Source: Bacteroidota bacterium (lineage in GTDB: Bacteria; Bacteroidota; Bacteroidia; Chitinophagales; Chitinophagaceae). From it: a DNA stretch of 64,000 bases. A program made the translations under genes and the position numbers. How positions within the stretch are numbered: position 1 is the stretch's first letter; the number at the start of each line of letters is the position of its first letter. This document shows positions 18,209 to 27,462 of this stretch, in pieces. The notes beneath the pieces were generated by a model, which was not told the origin of the DNA, searched no databases, and saw only the letters and a program-made list of their open reading frames with translations. The stretch is taken from contig JAEYWX010000001.1 in assembly GCA_023428755.1 (NCBI GenBank), positions 372,001-436,000 of the forward strand, given 5' to 3'.

Positions 18209-19481
18209 ACCGTTCTACACAAGCCCGCTCCAGCATTTCCCGGTCGTCGGGGTGAGCAATATCGATCAACGCTTTTGCACGCTGACGTAAATTTTTTCCA
18301 TACAAATGTGCAATACCGTATTCAGTAACTACATAATGAATATGTCCACGGGTGGTAACTACACCAGCACCTTGTTTTAAAAATGGTACAATTCGATTGA
18401 TCCCTTTTGCAGTTCGTGATGTAAGTGCAATAATCGGTTTGCCAGCTTCGCTCAACGCAGCGCCCCGCATAAAATCCATTTGCCCGCCAATACCACTGTA
18501 TTGCGTGGTACCAATACTATCGGCACATACCTGCCCGGTAATATCCACTTCAATGGCGCTGTTGATCGCCACTACTTTGGGGTTACGACGAATCACATGC
18601 GGATCGTTTACATAATCGATATCCAAAAACACAAATGCCGGATTATCGTCAACATAATTGTACAACTTGCGTGTGCCCACGGCAAAGCCGGTGACTGTTT
18701 TATTGGGATGAATTTTCTTATTCACGTTATTGATCACATCCCGTTCTACCAGGTCAATAATACCATCGCTCAGCATTTCGGTATGTACACCCAGGTTTTT
18801 GTGGTTGTGCAGCGAACGTAATACGGCATCGGGAATAGTGCCGATGCCCATTTGCAGCGTGCTGCCATCTTCGATCATACCGGCAATGTATTGCCCGATC
18901 TTCAGCTCATCTTCTTTTACTTTCGAACCATAATCCACTTCCGGTAATGGCTCGTCACAATATACCATTGAGGTAAACCGGTCGGTATGGATTAAACTGT
19001 CGCCGTGTGTACGAGGTACATTCGGGTTTACCTGTGCAATAATATATTTGGCAGTATTCACAGCACTGCGAGCAATATCTACACTAACACCCAATGAGCA
19101 GTAACCATGTTTATCGGGCGGCGATACATGGACTATCGCCACATCAATTGGCAGATAGCCTTTTTTGAAAAGATCAGGAATATCACTGAGGAAAACGGGA
19201 ATAAAATCAGCCCGGCCTTCATTCACGGCTTTGCGTACGCTGTTGCTGACAAACATACAGTTGATATGAAAAATGCCTTCGTATTGGGGTTGGTCAACAG
19301 TAATATCGCCTTGAACAGTGATAAAAACCAGTTCCACATTCTCCAGCCTGTGCGATTGTTTGGCCAGTTCACGTAACAGATAAAGAGGAGTTTGAGCGCT
19401 GCCCTGCACAAACACCCGTTGCCCGCTTTTAATTACGGAGAGTGCCTGTTCAACTGATTGGTAATGGATATGTCTGTACAT
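18171..19481 (-). CDS. acetyl-CoA hydrolase / CoA-transferase family protein
   Basis: A 436-residue member of the class I CoA-transferase/acetyl-CoA hydrolase family (similar to 4-hydroxybutyrate CoA-transferase). N-terminal domain: SGQRVFVQGSAQTPLYLLREL. Middle: SPPDKHGYCSLGVSVDI. The likely active-site Glu is in LGVHTEMLSDGIIDL (about residue 230). Later signatures are VTGFAVGTRKLY and GIGGQMDFMRGA. It moves CoA between acetate or another short acid and its partner, in the cytoplasm. The substrate is not certain. Its 3' end overlaps acpH. Confidence 0.88.
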   Translation of the reverse strand: MYRHIHYQSVEQALSVIKSGQRVFVQGSAQTPLYLLRELAKQSHRLENVELVFITVQGDITVDQPQYEGIFHINCMFVSNSVRKAVNEGRADFIPVFLSDIPDLFKKGYLPIDVAIVHVSPPDKHGYCSLGVSVDIARSAVNTAKYIIAQVNPNVPRTHGDSLIHTDRFTSMVYCDEPLPEVDYGSKVKEDELKIGQYIAGMIEDGSTLQMGIGTIPDAVLRSLHNHKNLGVHTEMLSDGIIDLVERDVINNVNKKIHPNKTVTGFAVGTRKLYNYVDDNPAFVFLDIDYVNDPHVIRRNPKVVAINSAIEVDITGQVCADSIGTTQYSGIGGQMDFMRGAALSEAGKPIIALTSRTAKGINRIVPFLKQGAGVVTTRGHIHYVVTEYGIAHLYGKNLRQRAKALIDIAHPDDREMLERACVERFKQFLVYDSHIQ

Positions 19482-19761
19482 ATGCTAAGAATTAAAATGC
19501 AAAAATAAAATACCGGCATCCTGTCCCTGCTGCCTACAAACAGGAGAAGTAGTGATTCGGAACAGCAGTTTTGGGGTAACAATTCCTGTTTGCTCTTTCA
19601 CAAGTTTATTTTCACAAATTTTTTGTCCCGACACAATAAACTACTCATACAGCTTTCCGGTGCATTCATCTAAATTTGCGTTTTCAAAAACAACTTTTTC
19701 GGGTCTGTCACAGTCATTACAACTGTCAGGTCTATTCTCAATCAGAAAATACAACAAACAG

Positions 19762-20334
19762 ATGAAATTCCTATCAATGATCTTCGCATTTGTAGCTATG
19801 GGTTTTGCTGCAACTGCACAAAATGGAACCAAATTGCCGGCACTTGATAAATCACCCATGGATATGAGTTACTACCCGGTAAACTATCCGGTGCTCCGCA
19901 TTCAACCCAATAAAGTAACCGAACCTTTGATTGCAAGGGTGGTGTACAGCCGTCCCTCCAAAAGTGGCCGTAAAGTTTTTGGAGAACTGGTGGAAGATGG
20001 AAAGATTTGGCGGCTGGGTGCCAACGAAGCAACTGAAATTGAATTTTTCAGGGATGTGAAAGTGGGAGGCAAAACCGTAAAAAAAGGACGGTACACAATG
20101 TATGCAGTGGAAAGTGCCGCCAAGTGGACCGTTATTATAAATAAGGAAACCGACGTGTGGGGTGCGTTTAAATACGATGCTGCCAAAGATGTGGTTCGTG
20201 TTGATTGCCCCGTGATCAAAACAGCCGACATTACCGAATCATTTTCGATGATGTTTGAAAAAGTAACCGACAAAAGCATTCACCTGATCATGGATTGGGA
20301 TGATGTGATGGTGAAGATGCCGATCAGTTGGTAA
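19762..20334 (+). CDS. exported DUF2911 protein
   Basis: A 190-residue protein starting at the ATG at 19762, which gives a clear signal peptide (MKFLSMIFAFVAMGFAATAQ). The frame runs 70 codons further upstream without recognisable content. The mature part is a DUF2911 domain with ARVVYSRPSKSGRKVFGELV, WRLGANEATEIEFF and GRYTMYAVESAAKWTVIINK. The domain is frequent in Bacteroidota and its function is unknown. A TAAATTTG box (19671-19678) matches the -7 consensus and may be the promoter, although no good -33 box is visible. A strong terminator follows. Confidence 0.85.
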   Translation: MKFLSMIFAFVAMGFAATAQNGTKLPALDKSPMDMSYYPVNYPVLRIQPNKVTEPLIARVVYSRPSKSGRKVFGELVEDGKIWRLGANEATEIEFFRDVKVGGKTVKKGRYTMYAVESAAKWTVIINKETDVWGAFKYDAAKDVVRVDCPVIKTADITESFSMMFEKVTDKSIHLIMDWDDVMVKMPISW

Positions 20335-20398
20335 GTACGAAGTGTGATGTACGATGTACGTGGTGAACGAAACTCATGAGCTCTTAATTACTAGTTAG

Positions 20399-20428
20399 GC
20401 TCTGCAGAAATGCAGAGCTTTTCTTTTT
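20399..20428 (+). terminator. intrinsic terminator after the DUF2911 gene
   Basis: A perfect 8-bp stem (GCTCTGCA/TGCAGAGC) with a GAAA tetraloop, followed by TTTTCTTTTT. It lies 65 bp after the stop and before asnB. Confidence 0.85.
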
Positions 20429-20462
20429 GGTTTATCTCCATTGAAAGTTCGATTTTTACAGC

Positions 20463-22301
20463 ATGTGTGGAATAGCAGGAATTATTTCCCGAAACCCGAA
20501 TCAGGTATCAATGCAACGCTTGCAGCAAATGACCAACGCACTTGCGCATCGTGGAACCGATGGTGAAGGTTACTGGCTGAATGAAAACAAAACGGTTGGC
20601 TTGGGTCACCGGCGCCTGGCAATCATTGATCTAAGCGATGCAGGTAAGCAACCGATGCATCTCTTCAACCGTTACAGCATTACCTACAACGGCGAGCTCT
20701 ATAATTATCTTGAACTGAAAGAAGAATTGCAGCAAAAAGGATATACGTTTCATACACAAACGGATACAGAAGTATTACTGGCTGCCTACGATCACTGGAA
20801 AGAAGAATGCCTGCAACAATTCGATGGCATGTTTGCCTTTGCCATTTGGAACGAACAGGAGCAAACACTGTTTGCAGCCCGTGACCGCTTTGGTGAAAAA
20901 CCGTTCTACTACTTTTTTGATGGCGGGCAGTTTGTATTCGCCAGCGAAATGAAAGCAATCTGGGCTGCGGGTATTGAAAAAACGATCGATCACAGTATGC
21001 TGCTCAACTATATCGGGTTAGGCTGGGTAAAAAATCCATCGAACCTGTCGCAAACATTTTATCAAAACATCAGCAGTTTACCCCAATCGCATTATTTGAA
21101 GCTGAATCTGCTCAACGGAAATAATGAAATAGTACAATACTGGGATCTGGATAAAGAAACACAATCAACGTTAACGGAAACAGAAGCTGTTGAGCAATTT
21201 CAACAACTATTCACTACATCGGTGAAACGAAGATTACGAAGTGATGTGGAAGTGGGCACCTCATTAAGCGGCGGATTAGACAGTTCATCCATTGCTGCAA
21301 TCATCAAATCCCAAATTCCTGATTCCAAATTCCAGGTATTTACAGCTTCGTTCCCGGATTTTGAAAAAGATGAAACGGCTTATGCCAAACAAGTAGCTGA
21401 ACAGTTTCATTTGCAACATCATTTGGTTACACCAACTGCTGAAACGTTGTTGAACGATATTGAAAAATTAATGCATCAGCAGGAAGAGCCTTTTCAATCA
21501 TCGAGCATTTACGCACAATATAAAGTGTATGAACTGGCGAAACAACATGGCGTAAAAGTGATTTTGGATGGACAGGGAGCCGATGAAAGTTTAGCAGGTT
21601 ATCACAAATACATTCATTGGTTTTTGCAGGAGAAGATGCGTGAACAGTCAGTCGTAAGTCGTGAGTTAAACGCATTCGAACAAAATAATATTCCCGTTGA
21701 ATGGGGCTGGAAAAACAAACTGGCAGCACGTTTCCCCGAAATGACGGCTGTACAATTAGAAAACAAAGCCAACAAAGAAATACTCAACAATAAATTCATC
21801 AACAATAAGTATCGCAAAACTAATTTCAATAAGAAGAGCATTTTCAAACCAACCGTAAGTAAGCTGAATGATCTGTTGTATTATAATACCATGCGGCTGG
21901 GCCTGGAAGAATTACTCCGCTATGCCGATCGTAACAGCATGGCACATGGGGTAGAAGTACGATTGCCTTTTTTATCGCATGAGCTGGTGCAGTTTGTTTT
22001 TTCATTACCCTCACATTACAAACTACAGAATGGTTTTACAAAACATATTTTACGGGAAAGTATGAAGCAAGCGCTGCCTGCTTCCATTGTTTTCAGAACC
22101 GATAAGATCGGGTACGAACCACCACAACAGCAATGGATGCAAGCGCCAGGTTTTAAAGAACTGTTGCAAAGCAGCCGGCAAAAACTGGTGAACGAGAACA
22201 TTCTGAAAAAAGAAATTCTGCAGCAACCGGTGAATGCACAATCAGCACATGCTGTTAAGAATGATGATTGGCGTTATTTCTGTGCGGCGCATCTGTTGTA
22301 A
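20463..22301 (+). CDS. asnB: asparagine synthase (glutamine-hydrolysing)
   Basis: A 612-residue two-domain enzyme that makes asparagine from aspartate, glutamine and ATP. The start is fixed by MCGIAGI: Cys2 becomes the N-terminal nucleophile of the glutaminase domain. The motifs LAHRGTDGEG and TYNGELYNYLELKEEL follow. The synthetase domain has the pyrophosphate loop SLSGGLDSSSIAAI (about residues 268-281), DGQGADESLAGY, and the C-terminal AHGVEVRLPFLSHELV. Length fits the AsnB-type family, which also includes surface-polysaccharide amidotransferases. No polysaccharide genes are next to it, so plain asparagine synthesis is preferred. Confidence 0.94.
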   Translation: MCGIAGIISRNPNQVSMQRLQQMTNALAHRGTDGEGYWLNENKTVGLGHRRLAIIDLSDAGKQPMHLFNRYSITYNGELYNYLELKEELQQKGYTFHTQTDTEVLLAAYDHWKEECLQQFDGMFAFAIWNEQEQTLFAARDRFGEKPFYYFFDGGQFVFASEMKAIWAAGIEKTIDHSMLLNYIGLGWVKNPSNLSQTFYQNISSLPQSHYLKLNLLNGNNEIVQYWDLDKETQSTLTETEAVEQFQQLFTTSVKRRLRSDVEVGTSLSGGLDSSSIAAIIKSQIPDSKFQVFTASFPDFEKDETAYAKQVAEQFHLQHHLVTPTAETLLNDIEKLMHQQEEPFQSSSIYAQYKVYELAKQHGVKVILDGQGADESLAGYHKYIHWFLQEKMREQSVVSRELNAFEQNNIPVEWGWKNKLAARFPEMTAVQLENKANKEILNNKFINNKYRKTNFNKKSIFKPTVSKLNDLLYYNTMRLGLEELLRYADRNSMAHGVEVRLPFLSHELVQFVFSLPSHYKLQNGFTKHILRESMKQALPASIVFRTDKIGYEPPQQQWMQAPGFKELLQSSRQKLVNENILKKEILQQPVNAQSAHAVKNDDWRYFCAAHLL

Positions 22302-22321
22302 TTCACCATCTTTGCATTCCC

Positions 22322-22386
22322 CGTCTGACGCCCTCGTCCGACGGGCCAGTCAACTCAACTCATTCGTCCGACGAGGGCGTCAGACG
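22322..22386. repeat. long imperfect palindrome (REP-like hairpin)
   Basis: Two 22-nt arms, 22322-22343 and 22365-22386, are reverse complements except for one base; each contains CGTCTGACGCCCTCG or its complement. The 21-nt loop is AC/TC-rich. The structure fills most of the gap between asnB and the cystathionine gamma-synthase gene. Only a run of A follows on the plus strand, so it is not a classic terminator. It looks like a dispersed palindromic element or a strong mRNA hairpin. Confidence 0.8.
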
Positions 22387-22402
22387 AAAAAAAATACAGA
22401 TT

Positions 22403-23542
22403 ATGAAACTTGATACAAAAATGATCCATGCCGGTTCACATCCCGATCCTTCCACCGGTGCAATTATGACTCCTATTTATCAAACCAGTACATATGTGCA
22501 GGAAGCACCGGGTGTAAACAAAGGATTTGAATATGCAAGAAGTCAGAACCCAACCCGTTTTGCGTTAGAAGAAGCGGTGGCCATTATTGAAAACGGAAAG
22601 TTTGGTTTGGTGTTTGGCAGCGGTGTTGCTGCAACCGACGCAGTGATTAAGCTATTACAACCCGGTGATGAAGTAATTGCTGCGAGCGATATGTATGGCG
22701 GTACGTACCGCCTGTTTATGAAAGTATTTGAAAAATTTGGGTTGAAATTTATTTATGTGGATACTACCAACCCTGATAATGTAAAAGCAGCCATTACTCC
22801 TAATACAAAACTCATTTGGCTGGAAACCCCTACGAATCCGTTGATGAACATCACCGACATCAAAGCTGTTTCCGTGATCGCAAAAGAAGCAGGTGCTTTG
22901 CTTTGTGTGGATAATACATTTGCTTCTCCTTATTTACAAAACCCGTTAGATCTTGGTGCTGATATTGTAATGCACTCTGCTACAAAATACCTGGGCGGAC
23001 ATAGTGATGTGATACAAGGTTGTTTGATCATGAATGATAAAGACCTTCGTGAAAAATTATACTTCATTCAAAAAAGTTCCGGTGCTGTTCCCGGACCTAT
23101 GGATTGCTTTTTAGTGCTGCGTGGTATTAAAACATTGGCTGTTCGTATGCGAGCACATTGTGCCAACGGTGCAAAAATTGCACATTGGTTAAAAGCCAAC
23201 CCCAAAGTGGCGAAGGTATATTGGCCCGGCTTTACAGATCATCCCGGTCATGAAATTGCAAAAGCACAAATGCGTGACTTTGGTGGTATGATCAGTTTTG
23301 AATTGAAAGATGACAGTGTAGAAGAAGCAAAACGGGTATTGTCATCCACCACACTGTTTTCCTTAGCTGAAAGTTTAGGTGGTGTGGAGAGCTTGATCAA
23401 TCACCCTGCGAGTATGACGCATGCAAGCATTCCGAGAGAGAAACGCATTAAAGATGGACTGAGTGATTCTTTGATTCGCTTAAGTGTTGGTATTGAAGAT
23501 GCAGATGATTTGATAGAAGATCTGGCGAAAGCAATTGGGTAA
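22403..23542 (+). CDS. cystathionine gamma-synthase-type PLP enzyme
   Basis: A 379-residue enzyme of the Cys/Met metabolism PLP family. MKLDTKMIHAGSHPDPSTGA is the expected N-terminus, so the ATG at 22403 is used; the upstream frame runs through the palindrome. The PLP lysine is in HSATKYLGGHSD (about residue 195), and SLGGVESLINHPASMTH follows near the C-terminus. Members make cystathionine from activated homoserine (MetB) or break it down (MetC/CGL). The sequence does not settle which one. Two repeat units directly follow the stop. Confidence 0.9.
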   Translation: MKLDTKMIHAGSHPDPSTGAIMTPIYQTSTYVQEAPGVNKGFEYARSQNPTRFALEEAVAIIENGKFGLVFGSGVAATDAVIKLLQPGDEVIAASDMYGGTYRLFMKVFEKFGLKFIYVDTTNPDNVKAAITPNTKLIWLETPTNPLMNITDIKAVSVIAKEAGALLCVDNTFASPYLQNPLDLGADIVMHSATKYLGGHSDVIQGCLIMNDKDLREKLYFIQKSSGAVPGPMDCFLVLRGIKTLAVRMRAHCANGAKIAHWLKANPKVAKVYWPGFTDHPGHEIAKAQMRDFGGMISFELKDDSVEEAKRVLSSTTLFSLAESLGGVESLINHPASMTHASIPREKRIKDGLSDSLIRLSVGIEDADDLIEDLAKAIG

Positions 23543-23564
23543 GCCCTGAGCGCAGTCGAAGGGC
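23543..23564. repeat. palindromic repeat unit 1 (core GAGCGCAGTCGA)
   Basis: A 22-nt unit made of 5-nt arm GCCCT, core GAGCGCAGTCGA, and complementary arm AGGGC. It begins at the base after the cystathionine gamma-synthase stop codon. The same core occurs in unit 2 with different but still complementary arms. Confidence 0.75.
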
Positions 23565-23573
23565 ATGTGTGCA

Positions 23574-23595
23574 GTATCGAGCGCAGTCGAGATAC
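23574..23595. repeat. palindromic repeat unit 2 (core GAGCGCAGTCGA)
   Basis: A 22-nt unit, arm GTATC, core GAGCGCAGTCGA, arm GATAC, 9 bp after unit 1 in the same orientation. The arms differ from unit 1 but keep base pairing, which points to selection on structure. Similar intergenic palindromes are common in many bacterial genomes. Confidence 0.75.
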
Positions 23596-23634
23596 AAACA
23601 ACAAATAAAAGACTTACATTAAGCATGGAAGTTG

Positions 23635-24396
23635 ATGAATAAAGATTTAAAAAAGTTTCTCAATACGAAGGTTGATTTTTACAATCAACCTTCGTTCATT
23701 AAAGATGATCCTATCTGCATCCCTCACCTGTTTACTAAACAGCAAGACATTGAAATTGCCGGTTTTTTTGCCGCTATTTTTGCATGGGGCAACCGTACCA
23801 CCATCATTAACAAAGCAAAAGAATTAATGCAGCTGATGGATATGCAGCCGCACAACTTTTGTTTGAACCATACGTCAGGTGCATTAAAAAAATTGAGTGG
23901 CTTTAAGCACCGCACATTTACTGCAGATGATCTCTATTATTTTATTGAATTTTTTCATCAGCATTACAGCAAACATAACTCATTGGGAACTGCCTTCTTT
24001 CCCAAAAAAGGAATGACGGTGGAAGAAGGATTGAATCATTTCAAAAACTATTTCTTTTCATTCGAACATTTAAAGCGAACGGAGAAGCATATTTCAGCCC
24101 CCATGCAAAAATCAACCTGCAAGCGGTTGAATATGTATCTGCGTTGGATGGTGAGGGATGATAATAAAGGAGTTGACTTTGGCATTTGGAAAAACATCAA
24201 GCCGGCTGATCTGATCTGTCCGCTGGATGTGCATGTTTCAAGAGTAGCCCGTCAATATGGATTGTTGCAGCGCAAACAAGACGATTGGGAAGCTGCACTT
24301 GAACTAACCGCCAATCTGCGTACCTTAGATAAGAGCGATCCTGTAAAATATGATTTTGCATTGTTCGGCACAGGTGTCATGGAGAACAAACTTTAG
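23635..24396 (+). CDS. TIGR02757-family protein
   Basis: A 253-residue protein of the TIGR02757 (DUF2400) family, widespread in Bacteroidota and Proteobacteria but of unknown function. Typical stretches are AGFFAAIFAWGNRTTI, KRLNMYLRWMVRDD and ICPLDVHVSRVARQYGLL. The family shows similarity to HhH-GPD DNA glycosylases, in keeping with LDVHVSRVA, but activity is unproven. The frame opens one codon earlier at a TTG; the ATG at 23635 is chosen. It is the first gene of a close-packed plus-strand set that ends with the oxidoreductase at 27431. Confidence 0.88.
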   Translation: MNKDLKKFLNTKVDFYNQPSFIKDDPICIPHLFTKQQDIEIAGFFAAIFAWGNRTTIINKAKELMQLMDMQPHNFCLNHTSGALKKLSGFKHRTFTADDLYYFIEFFHQHYSKHNSLGTAFFPKKGMTVEEGLNHFKNYFFSFEHLKRTEKHISAPMQKSTCKRLNMYLRWMVRDDNKGVDFGIWKNIKPADLICPLDVHVSRVARQYGLLQRKQDDWEAALELTANLRTLDKSDPVKYDFALFGTGVMENKL

Positions 24397-24408
24397 AACA
24401 TTATTCAA

Positions 24409-24618
24409 ATGAATCCTGTTAAGCTTATCCAGTTTTTGATTCTGCTTGTTGTCAATTTTATTATTGTTACATTGATCAACTATGCTTTTTGGTTATGGGT
24501 TGCCAACAAAGCAGATACTACCATCAGTTCGGTGTTGGCAAAAAGTGCCATTATTGCCATTGTATTAACAGTGTTATTTACGTTTTACAATAAACGGAAA
24601 GACAATTCAAATGAATGA
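24409..24618 (+). CDS. small two-span membrane protein
   Basis: A 69-residue protein with two hydrophobic segments (about residues 6-31 and 45-60) and a basic tail (NKRKDNSNE). It starts 12 bp after the TIGR02757 gene and its stop overlaps the next start by 8 bp (ATGAATGA). No family is recognised. The overlap on one side and tight spacing on the other make it a real operon member. Confidence 0.65.
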   Translation: MNPVKLIQFLILLVVNFIIVTLINYAFWLWVANKADTTISSVLAKSAIIAIVLTVLFTFYNKRKDNSNE

Positions 24619-24940
24619 TCCCAATCTAGATATCATCCCATTGCTCAACAAGGAATTGTCGCTGGAGCTTTCTGATAAGTTATCGATCAACGAACTGGAA
24701 CAACAGCTCAGCTACCACATCAACCATCTCATCAATACAGATTTTGAAAAACTGGTGTATTATCTTTACCGTATTGATGTGAATGAAACAAAGATGAAAC
24801 AACTCCTGCAGCAACAGGGTGGCGAAAATGCTGCACAATTAATTGCACAACTTATCATCAACAGGCAACTGCAGAAAATTCAGTCAAGAAAAGAACACAA
24901 ACCCGGCAATGCAGATGATGAAGGTGCCGAACGCTGGTAA
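24611..24940 (+). CDS. hypothetical helical cytoplasmic protein
   Basis: A 109-residue protein predicted to be almost all helix. It includes INELEQQLSYHINHLINTDF and the FEKLVYYLYRIDVNETKMKQ stretch, and a polar, charged tail. The centre resembles short conserved Bacteroidota proteins that lack an assigned function. It is translationally coupled to the small membrane protein upstream, and the pair may form a membrane-associated complex (inference). Confidence 0.65.
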   Translation: MNDPNLDIIPLLNKELSLELSDKLSINELEQQLSYHINHLINTDFEKLVYYLYRIDVNETKMKQLLQQQGGENAAQLIAQLIINRQLQKIQSRKEHKPGNADDEGAERW

Positions 24941-25024
24941 TGATTTCTTTGTTTTCATTGCTCTTGTTATACAGCAAACAATACAATCCATTAACTTTAA
25001 GCAACAACAATTAACCACCTGCTC

Positions 25025-26035
25025 ATGAAATGGCTCAAACGATTGCTGAAATGGATGCTGATTCTGATACTCGTACTTACAGCTTTCTATTTTGTTGGAC
25101 CAAATCCATCTACACCAAATTATACAAACACATTACCTGCTGTTCCGGCTGATGCGGCAGCATTAGAAAATTATATTGCACAACAGGAAACGCAACGAAA
25201 AGTAAAACCGGATAATGAAGCAAGGATCGTTTGGCACAATGATTCAACCAAGCAAAAAACCGAGTATGCGATCGTGTACCTGCATGGTTTTTCTGCTTCG
25301 CAGGAAGAAGGTGATCCGGTACATACAGCAATTGCCAAAAAATTCGGATGCAATTTGTACTTAGCCCGTTTGGCAGAGCATGGCATTGATACAAGCGAAG
25401 CAATGCTTAACCTCACTGCTGAAAATTATTGGGAAAGTGTAAAACAAGCTTATGCCATCGGCAAACAACTCGGTAATAAGATAATTATCATGGGCACTTC
25501 CACCGGTGGCAGCAATGCCTTGCAACTGGCCGCTAATTTTCCCGACATCACATCCATCATTCTTTTATCGCCCAACATTGCCATCAATGATCCCAACGCA
25601 TGGCTGGCGAATAATCCCTGGGGTTTGCAAATTGCAAGATTGGTAAAGGGATCTGACTATCATATCACCAGCGATCAACGGGATATTTACAAAGCACATT
25701 GGTATTCAAAATACCGACTCGAAGCAATTGTCAATCTGCAGGAATATTTAGAAACAGCCATGCTTCCTGAAACATTCAGCAAGGTGAAACAACCAACACT
25801 CATGCTGTATTATTATAAAGATGATACGCACCAGGACAATGTAGTGAAAGTACCTGCCATGCTGAATATGTTCGATGAACTTGGTACGGTTGCTGATCAA
25901 AAAAGAAAAGTAGCCATGCCAAATACAGGAGATCATGTACTGGCGAGTTATATTAAATCTAACGATTACCAGGGTGTGGAAGCAGAGATCACAAAATTTA
26001 TGACAGAGGTACTGAAGATGCAGATGCAACCATAA
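25025..26035 (+). CDS. membrane-anchored alpha/beta hydrolase
   Basis: A 336-residue hydrolase with an N-terminal transmembrane anchor (basic start, hydrophobic to about residue 25). The alpha/beta-hydrolase features are an oxyanion-hole YLHGFSAS, the nucleophile in IMGTSTGGSNAL (GxSxG, about 159-163), a probable Asp in YYKDDTHQD, and the catalytic His in TGDHVLAS near the C-terminus. Esterase or lipase-like activity is expected in the periplasm. The substrate is unknown. It starts 84 bp after the preceding gene and 25 bp before the oxidoreductase. Confidence 0.83.
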   Translation: MKWLKRLLKWMLILILVLTAFYFVGPNPSTPNYTNTLPAVPADAAALENYIAQQETQRKVKPDNEARIVWHNDSTKQKTEYAIVYLHGFSASQEEGDPVHTAIAKKFGCNLYLARLAEHGIDTSEAMLNLTAENYWESVKQAYAIGKQLGNKIIIMGTSTGGSNALQLAANFPDITSIILLSPNIAINDPNAWLANNPWGLQIARLVKGSDYHITSDQRDIYKAHWYSKYRLEAIVNLQEYLETAMLPETFSKVKQPTLMLYYYKDDTHQDNVVKVPAMLNMFDELGTVADQKRKVAMPNTGDHVLASYIKSNDYQGVEAEITKFMTEVLKMQMQP

Positions 26036-26060
26036 TTTTTTACATTCAATCATAAAGCGT

Positions 26061-27431
26061 ATGAGTCAATTATCACGCAGAGATGCATTGAAAGCGTTGG
26101 GCATTACAGCCGGTGCTTCCATGCTGCCATTTGCAACATGGGCCGATAGCGAAACAGGCGAACAGTTTTTATTGCCCAACGAATTTCAACTTCCAAAATT
26201 ATACAAACCCATTACAGCCATTACCTGTGGTGCAGGTAACCGGGGCAATGTATATGGAAATTATGCAGCACAATATCCTGCGCAGTTAGATATTGTTGGT
26301 GTGGCCGAACCGATTGCTATCCGTAACGAACGGTATGCTAAAAAGCACAATATCAAAGATGAAAACAGGTTTGTAACCTGGGAAGATGTGTTCAAACGTC
26401 CAAAATTTGCCGATGCCATCATTATTACCACACCCGATAATCTGCATTATGGTCCATGCATGAAAGCATTGGAAATGGGGTACCATGTATTGTTGGAAAA
26501 ACCCATTTCACCCAGTGAAAAAGAATGCAGGGATATTTTAGCAATGACAAAAAAGACAGGAAAGATCGTAGCTGTTTGTCACGTGTTACGGTATGCACCT
26601 TACTTTATTGAGTTGCGTAAGATCATTCAAAGTGGTGTGTTGGGAAAAGTTGTAAGTGTGCAGCACCTCGAACCCATTGAGCACATCCACATGAGCCATT
26701 CCTATGTACGGGGTAACTGGCACAACAGTAAACAAACAACTCCCATCATTTTGGCAAAGAGTTGTCATGATCTGGATATTCTCCGCTGGATGCTCGATAA
26801 AAAAAGTAAAACCATTCATGCGCTGGGTGATGTAAGTTGGTTCAACAGCAAAAATGCACCCGAAGGAAGCACCGCCCGTTGTGCAGATGGTTGTAAAGTA
26901 GAAAGTACTTGCCCCTACTCTGCGTTGAAAATTTATTATCGTGAACGCAAACGCAATTATGTGTTTGATTTGCCCGAAGACAAAGAGAAGCAGGCGGCTT
27001 ATGTATTGGAGCAATTGAAAACAACCAACTACGGCCGTTGCGTGTATAAAATGGAAAACGATCAGCCCGATCATTATACTACAAACATTTTGTTTGAAGA
27101 TGATATCAGTTGCAGCTTTAGTATGGAAGCCTTTACATCGTATGAAGGAAGAAGAACAAGAGTGATGGGAAGTTTGGGTGATATTGTAGGTGACATGACT
27201 ACGATGGTTCACACCGATTTTCAAACGGGTAAAAAAACAGAATGGAAATCAACAACCGATATGCATGGTGGTGGCGATTGGCGATTAGTGGCCAACTGGA
27301 TCGAAGCGGTTTCGAAGAACGATGCCTCGTTGCTTACATCAACAATTGATGCTTCGATCGAAAGTCATTTAATGGGCTTTGCTGCCGAGCAAAGCAGAAA
27401 AACAAATAAGGTAGTAGCGATCAACGTGTAA
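26061..27431 (+). CDS. Tat-exported Gfo/Idh/MocA oxidoreductase
   Basis: A 456-residue protein with a twin-arginine signal (LSRRDALKALGITAGASM). The NAD(P)-binding Rossmann domain begins after residue 45 with AITCGAGNRGNVYGNYAA. The conserved Lys of the EKP motif is in VLLEKPISPSEKEC. A Cys cluster (RCADGCKVESTCPYSALK, about 273-290) is typical of one branch of the family. Members oxidise or isomerise sugars and sugar-like compounds. The Tat signal implies that the protein folds with its cofactor in the cytoplasm before export. A strong terminator follows. Confidence 0.9.
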   Translation: MSQLSRRDALKALGITAGASMLPFATWADSETGEQFLLPNEFQLPKLYKPITAITCGAGNRGNVYGNYAAQYPAQLDIVGVAEPIAIRNERYAKKHNIKDENRFVTWEDVFKRPKFADAIIITTPDNLHYGPCMKALEMGYHVLLEKPISPSEKECRDILAMTKKTGKIVAVCHVLRYAPYFIELRKIIQSGVLGKVVSVQHLEPIEHIHMSHSYVRGNWHNSKQTTPIILAKSCHDLDILRWMLDKKSKTIHALGDVSWFNSKNAPEGSTARCADGCKVESTCPYSALKIYYRERKRNYVFDLPEDKEKQAAYVLEQLKTTNYGRCVYKMENDQPDHYTTNILFEDDISCSFSMEAFTSYEGRRTRVMGSLGDIVGDMTTMVHTDFQTGKKTEWKSTTDMHGGGDWRLVANWIEAVSKNDASLLTSTIDASIESHLMGFAAEQSRKTNKVVAINV

Positions 27432-27462
27432 TACATCAACATAAATAGCACGTAAACAAGTT

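Noticed and set aside
20335..20372. Repeated TGATGTACG-like words after the DUF2911 gene as a small repeat array
   Set aside because: Only two imperfect copies of a short word; not enough to call an array.
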